From: JAYGED01 sp046582565
Lineage (GTDB): Bacteria; Pseudomonadota; Alphaproteobacteria; JAAXGF01
Length of the DNA: 24,058 nt
Reading direction: 5' to 3'
NCBI GenBank assembly: GCA_046582565.1
Contig: JAYGED010000240.1
Coordinates: 1-24,058 of the forward strand
Shown here: positions 20,603 to 24,058 of the stretch, piece by piece
Layout of the letters: each line of letters opens with the position of its first letter
Position numbering within the stretch: the stretch's first letter is position 1
Position numbers and translations under genes: made by a program
Notes under the pieces: generated by a model
What the model was told of the DNA's origin: nothing
Seen by the model: only the letters and a program-made list of their open reading frames with translations
Databases searched by the model: none

Positions 20603-22942
20603 ATGTCGAATATCGCGCCGATTTCCTTAGCCATATGGGACATGAAATACCGTCTCAAGGGACCGGGCGGCGAGCTTCTCGACGCCACCATGGAGGACAG
20701 TTGGCGGCGCGTTGCTACGGCCCTCGCCGAGCCGGAGGCCGACAGTGAGGCCTGGCAGGACAAATTTCAGAACGCCTTGACGGATTTCCGTTTCCTGCCC
20801 GCCGGGCGCATCCTCGCCGGCGCCGGCACGGCCCGTTCGGTCACCCTGTTCAACTGTTTCGTCATGGGCACGATCCCCGATGACATGGCGGGGATTTTCA
20901 CCCAGCTCAGGGAAGCCGCCCTGACCATGCAGCAGGGCGGCGGCATCGGCTATGATTTCTCGTCGCTCCGGCCCCAGGGGGCGCCGGTCAAGGGCGTCGG
21001 CGCCGATGCCTCCGGCCCGCTCTCCTTCATGGATGTGTGGGATGCCATGTGCCGCACCATCATGAGCGCCGGCCATCGCCGGGGCGCCATGATGGCCACC
21101 CTGCGCTGCGATCACCCCGACATCGAAACCTTCATCGAGGCCAAGCAGGAACCCGGCCGCCTGCGCATGTTCAATCTCTCGGTGCTGGTCACCGACGCCT
21201 TCATGACCGCCGTCGAGCAGGACGACGCCTGGGAGCTGACCTTCGACGAGAAAACATACGGCAGCGTCCTGGCGCGCGAGCTATGGGACAAGATCATGCG
21301 CGCCACCTACGGCTATGCCGAGCCCGGTGTGATCTTCATCGACCGCGTCAACCGGCTCAACAACCTGGCCTATTGCGAAACGATTTACGCCACCAATCCC
21401 TGCGGCGAACAGCCCTTGCCGCCGTATGGCGCCTGTCTGTTGGGATCGATCAATCTCGCCGCCCTGGTCTCGGCGCCGTTCGAACCGGGGGCCGCGATCG
21501 ACGCCGACGAGCTCGATCGCGTGGTGCGCGTCGCCGTGCGCATGCTGGACAACGCCATCGATGTCTCTCAGTTCCCGCTTGAAGCCCAGGCCCGGGAAGC
21601 CCGCGACAAGCGCCGCATCGGCCTCGGCATTACGGGTCTCGCCGACGCGCTGATCATGTGCGGTGCGCGCTATGGCTCGAAACAATCCCTCGCCCTGGTT
21701 GATGGTTGGATGCGCACGCTTCAGCGCGCCGCCTATCTCGCCTCGAGCGAACTCGCCGCCGAGAAAGGTGCCTTCCCGCTGTATGACGCCGATGCCTATC
21801 TCGCCGGCGAGGGCATCGCCGCCCTCGACGATGACGTCCGCGCCGCCATCGCCAAACACGGCATCCGCAATGCGCTGCTCACCTCGGTGGCGCCGACCGG
21901 CACGATCTCCCTGCTCGCCGACAATGTATCCTCGGGGCTGGAGCCGGTGTTCAACTATACCTATCGGCGCACCGTGCTGAAGCCCGACGGCAGCCACAGC
22001 GTCGAGGAGGTCAGCGATTACGCCTATCGCCTGTTCCGCCGCCTGCATGGCGAGAATGCCGCCCTGCCGGACGCCTTCGTCAATATCGAAGACCTCTCGC
22101 CGATCGATCATTTGCGCATTCAGGCGGCGGTGCAGCAGCGCATCGACAGCTCGATCTCGAAGACCATCAATTGCGCCGAAGGGATCTCCTTCGAGGACTT
22201 CAAGGACATCTACACCAGAGCCTACGCCATGGGCTGCAAGGGCTGCACCACCTATCGCCCCAACCCGGTGACCGGCGCCGTGCTGCAGGCCGTCCCCGAA
22301 GACGAGGATGCGGAACGCCAGAACGAGTTGCCGCTCAAGGAGCAGCCGGCGCGCCCGGAAGACCGCTTCGAGGCCGGCGGGGTGGTCTATATGACCAAGC
22401 CCCTGGGCCGCCCGGAAGAGCTTCCCGGCGCCACCTACAAGCTGCGCTGGCCGGAGAGCGAGCACGCCATCTACATCACCATCAACGACATCCTCCAGGA
22501 CGGCCGGGTGCGCCCCTTCGAGATGTTCATCAATTCCAAGAACATGGAGCATTACGCCTGGACCGTGGCCCTGACCCGTATGATCAGCGCGGTGTTTAGG
22601 CGCGGCGGCGATGTCTCCTTCGTGGTCGACGAGCTCAAGGCGATCTTCGATCCGCGCGGCGGCCAATGGGTCGATAGACGCTATGTGCCCTCGATCATCG
22701 CCGCCATCGGCAATGTCATCGAACGCCACCTCGTCGACATCGGATTCATGCCCGGCGCCGACGCGAACAGCCCGGTGGCCCTGGTCCTGCGCAAGGCCGC
22801 CGGCGAAGACAGGCCACCCCCCGAGAGCAGCGGTGGCGGTGAAGCCCACTTGCCCTACTGCCCCAAATGCTCCCTGCCCGGCCTGATCCACCAGGAAGGC
22901 TGCGACCTCTGCACCTCCTGCGGCTACTCGAAATGCGCGTGA
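20603..22942 (+). CDS. nrdJ: Adenosylcobalamin-dependent (class II) ribonucleotide reductase
   Basis: 779 residues from the ATG at 20603, which has GGAG about 6 bases upstream (20593-20596). The enzyme makes deoxyribonucleotides using a cobalamin-derived radical, so needs no oxygen and no NrdB subunit. Key residues are visible: the N-C-E active-site triad Asn265, Cys267, Glu269 in TNPCGEQPLPPYGAC, the redox partners Cys85 (LFNCFVMG) and Cys278, and the FNLSVLVTDAFM and APTGTISLLADNVSSGLEP motifs of class II enzymes. The C-terminus YCPKCSLPGLIHQEGCDLCTSCGYSKCA is a Cys-rich tail, likely the thiol shuttle or zinc site. Length fits the large monomeric/dimeric NrdJ group. No overlap with neighbours. 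Confidence 0.96.
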   Translation: MSNIAPISLAIWDMKYRLKGPGGELLDATMEDSWRRVATALAEPEADSEAWQDKFQNALTDFRFLPAGRILAGAGTARSVTLFNCFVMGTIPDDMAGIFTQLREAALTMQQGGGIGYDFSSLRPQGAPVKGVGADASGPLSFMDVWDAMCRTIMSAGHRRGAMMATLRCDHPDIETFIEAKQEPGRLRMFNLSVLVTDAFMTAVEQDDAWELTFDEKTYGSVLARELWDKIMRATYGYAEPGVIFIDRVNRLNNLAYCETIYATNPCGEQPLPPYGACLLGSINLAALVSAPFEPGAAIDADELDRVVRVAVRMLDNAIDVSQFPLEAQAREARDKRRIGLGITGLADALIMCGARYGSKQSLALVDGWMRTLQRAAYLASSELAAEKGAFPLYDADAYLAGEGIAALDDDVRAAIAKHGIRNALLTSVAPTGTISLLADNVSSGLEPVFNYTYRRTVLKPDGSHSVEEVSDYAYRLFRRLHGENAALPDAFVNIEDLSPIDHLRIQAAVQQRIDSSISKTINCAEGISFEDFKDIYTRAYAMGCKGCTTYRPNPVTGAVLQAVPEDEDAERQNELPLKEQPARPEDRFEAGGVVYMTKPLGRPEELPGATYKLRWPESEHAIYITINDILQDGRVRPFEMFINSKNMEHYAWTVALTRMISAVFRRGGDVSFVVDELKAIFDPRGGQWVDRRYVPSIIAAIGNVIERHLVDIGFMPGADANSPVALVLRKAAGEDRPPPESSGGGEAHLPYCPKCSLPGLIHQEGCDLCTSCGYSKCA

Positions 22943-22949
22943 GTTAGCC

Positions 22950-23477
22950 CTACCCCGCCCGTACCAGTTCCAGAAGTTCATGGAGCGGGCCGTCAGCGAT
23001 GCCCAGTTCGTCGAGATGGGCGACGGTATTTTCCAGATATTCCGGGTTTTCGCCGGAGACGCCCCGGCCGCCGAGGATGATTTCCGCGACACGGCGGAAT
23101 GCAAGCTTGCCGGCATACTGGCTATGGCCACGGTCGGCCACATAGGTCATGGCGGCGACGCGCTTGCCGCCGATCTCGAGGGTCACCATGCGGCACAAAT
23201 AGACCGCGGTGACCTGCTCGCGCTCGTCGAGATAGGCGATTATCGCCTCCGCGTTGCGCGCCGCCACGCGATAGGCGCGGCCCCGGCAGGCGCCGCCCCG
23301 ATCGAGGCCGAGCACCAGTCCGGGGCGCTGCGCGGTGCCCCGATGATGCACCGAATAGACGCAGAAGGCACGGTGATAGCCGCGCAGCAATGCGGGCTCG
23401 CAAGCCTCATAGGCAAAACCCGGCCGCCACATGAGCGAGCCATAGCCGAAAACCCAGAGAGGAGCGCTCCCGGTCAT
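22950..23477 (-). CDS. chaC: Glutathione-specific gamma-glutamylcyclotransferase (ChaC family)
   Basis: 175 residues. The N-terminal WVFGYGSLMWRPGF is the ChaC/GGCT nucleotide-free substrate-binding motif, and the catalytic Glu is Glu87 in YLDEREQVTAVY. The enzyme cleaves glutathione to 5-oxoproline and Cys-Gly in the cytoplasm. Length is slightly shorter than Escherichia coli ChaC. It lies behind hspQ on the minus strand with a gap of 23 bases and converges on nrdJ. Confidence 0.93.
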   Translation of the reverse strand: MTGSAPLWVFGYGSLMWRPGFAYEACEPALLRGYHRAFCVYSVHHRGTAQRPGLVLGLDRGGACRGRAYRVAARNAEAIIAYLDEREQVTAVYLCRMVTLEIGGKRVAAMTYVADRGHSQYAGKLAFRRVAEIILGGRGVSGENPEYLENTVAHLDELGIADGPLHELLELVRAG

Positions 23478-23500
23478 GGCGTTAGATCAAGGGGAGAGGG

Positions 23501-23830
23501 TCAGTTCGCCTGGTCGGCGTGCAACACGTAATGGCCGTCGCGGAATTCCGCGAACATCGCATCGATCGCGGGGTGTGAGACCGGCTTTCCCGTCTCGTCG
23601 TCCACAAGATTCTGCTCGGAGACATAGGCGACATAGGACGTCTCTTCATTCTCGGCCAGCAAATGATAATAGGGCTGGTCCTTGATGGGCCGGATATCCT
23701 CGGGGATCGACTCCCACCATTCGTCGGTGTTGGAAAACTCGGGATCGACATCGAAAATGGCTCCGCGGAACGGGTAGAAGCGGTGATGGACGATCTGTCC
23801 GATCTGAAATTTAGCAGTGCGTATGGTCAT
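23501..23830 (-). CDS. hspQ: Heat shock protein HspQ
   Basis: 109 residues matching the HspQ/YccV hemimethylated-DNA-binding-like fold: AKFQIGQIVHHRFYPFRGAIFDVDPEF, WWESIPEDIRPIKDQPYYHLLAENEETSYVAYVSEQNLV and a final HYVLHADQAN. In Escherichia coli HspQ is a heat-induced Lon specificity factor and was also linked to degradation of mutant DnaA. The start at 23830 has a weak TGAGAA ribosome binding site. No heat-shock promoter was identified in the 94 bases up to the IS end at 23925. Upstream of chaC in the same unit. Confidence 0.95.
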   Translation of the reverse strand: MTIRTAKFQIGQIVHHRFYPFRGAIFDVDPEFSNTDEWWESIPEDIRPIKDQPYYHLLAENEETSYVAYVSEQNLVDDETGKPVSHPAIDAMFAEFRDGHYVLHADQAN

Positions 23831-23924
23831 TTCTCACTCAAAATAATCGGATCCATGCGACTCAAAAGGCCGCAATAATGAAACCATCCTAGCAAATATG
23901 ATCGTCGATTGCGGCAAAATTTTA

Positions 23925-24058
23925 GGGGCTGACATAGATAAGCTCGAAGTAATCACATTTTGGCCTATTGCGTTAGAACCTTCAACAGATTGGCTGTAGG
24001 CCGGTAGTTGAAGCGCCACTCACATTCCTTGAGATAGAGATGGAAGTGGTGCTTGGGG
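23925..24058 (-). mobile_element. IS1595-family-like insertion sequence, end only
   Basis: The right edge carries the tail of an IS1595-type transposase. The likely terminal inverted repeat starts at GGGGCTGACATAG (23925), about 40 bases beyond the transposase stop. Just outside it is the AT-rich AAATTTTA (23917-23924); IS1595-family elements generate 8-base AT-rich target duplications, so this could be one copy. The other end is not in the window. Confidence 0.65.
23965..24057 (-). CDS. IS1595-like transposase, C-terminal 30 residues (partial)
   Basis: Read leftward from the window edge, the frame encodes PKHHFHLYLKECEWRFNYRP then TANLLKVLTQ and stops at TAG (23967-23965). The motif H-H-F-H-x-Y-L-x-E-C-E-W-R-[FY]-N is the conserved C-terminal end of ISXO2-like/IS1595 transposases. 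The catalytic DDE/DDN core lies outside the window. Confidence 0.8.
   Translation of the reverse strand, partial: PKHHFHLYLKECEWRFNYRPTANLLKVLTQ

Noticed and set aside
21281..23143. 620-codon minus-strand open frame across nrdJ
   Set aside because: Its sequence is low-complexity and unlike known proteins; nrdJ on the other strand is complete with all catalytic residues. The open frame is a by-product of high GC.
1..24058. CRISPR arrays, tRNA/rRNA genes, toxin-antitoxin or restriction systems
   Set aside because: No repeat-spacer pattern, no cloverleaf recognised by eye, and no matching protein families on either strand.

Overview
The window reads as a GC-rich alphaproteobacterial chromosome segment, most like the Rhodospirillales. 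The support is gene content and order: an argH-lptM-lysA-DUF4175 operon, an ftsE-ftsX-DUF218-acyltransferase operon, a zinc-ribbon/DUF3426-hpt-cpdR operon, a GcrA-family regulator, an Nfu protein of the alphaproteobacterial type, an adenosylcobalamin-dependent ribonucleotide reductase, and hspQ. The taxonomic call is an inference from family knowledge; no 16S or other rRNA gene is present. Insertion sequences sit at both edges: the start of an IS5-family transposase on the left and the tail of an IS1595-like transposase on the right.

Region by region. 1-365: end of an IS5/IS427-type element that abuts a CTAG target site. 366-2838 (minus): remnant of a Flp/Tad pilus locus, with a TadG-like gene broken by a +1 frameshift followed by two TadE-like minor pilins. 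3100-5251 (plus): an unusual three-domain Nfu protein and an ATP-grasp ligase. 5282-6201 (minus): a homocysteine S-methyltransferase interrupted by one clear and one probable +1 frameshift. 6257-7471 (plus): an M24-family hydrolase with altered metal ligands. 7473-7787 (minus): a STAS-domain protein. 7788-8099: no gene, with a terminator-like hairpin at its right end. 8100-9722: a divergent regulatory module (DUF6362 protein and GcrA-like protein leftward, XRE-S24 LexA/CI-type repressor rightward) separated by a cluster of dyad operators. 9719-10294 (minus): a TlpA-like thioredoxin. 10316-15694 (plus): argH, lptM, lysA and a large DUF4175 membrane protein, coupled by 4-base overlaps. 15703-17306 (minus): cpdR, hpt and a zinc-ribbon/DUF3426 protein. 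17482-20387 (plus): ftsE, ftsX, a DUF218 protein and a lysophospholipid acyltransferase. 20603-22942 (plus): nrdJ behind a good sigma70-type promoter. 22950-23830 (minus): chaC and hspQ. 23925-24058: right-hand IS end.

Most of the window is housekeeping: arginine and lysine biosynthesis, purine salvage, cell division, Fe-S assembly, deoxyribonucleotide synthesis and glutathione turnover. I see no CRISPR array, restriction system, toxin-antitoxin pair or clear defence island. The parts most worth a second look are the operator cluster with its divergent repressor/GcrA-like module (8100-9722), the Nfu protein with a duplicated NifU domain whose first copy has lost its cysteine pair, the STAS protein lacking the phosphorylatable serine, and a set of apparent single-base insertions, all in minus-strand genes, which may be assembly errors or real gene decay.
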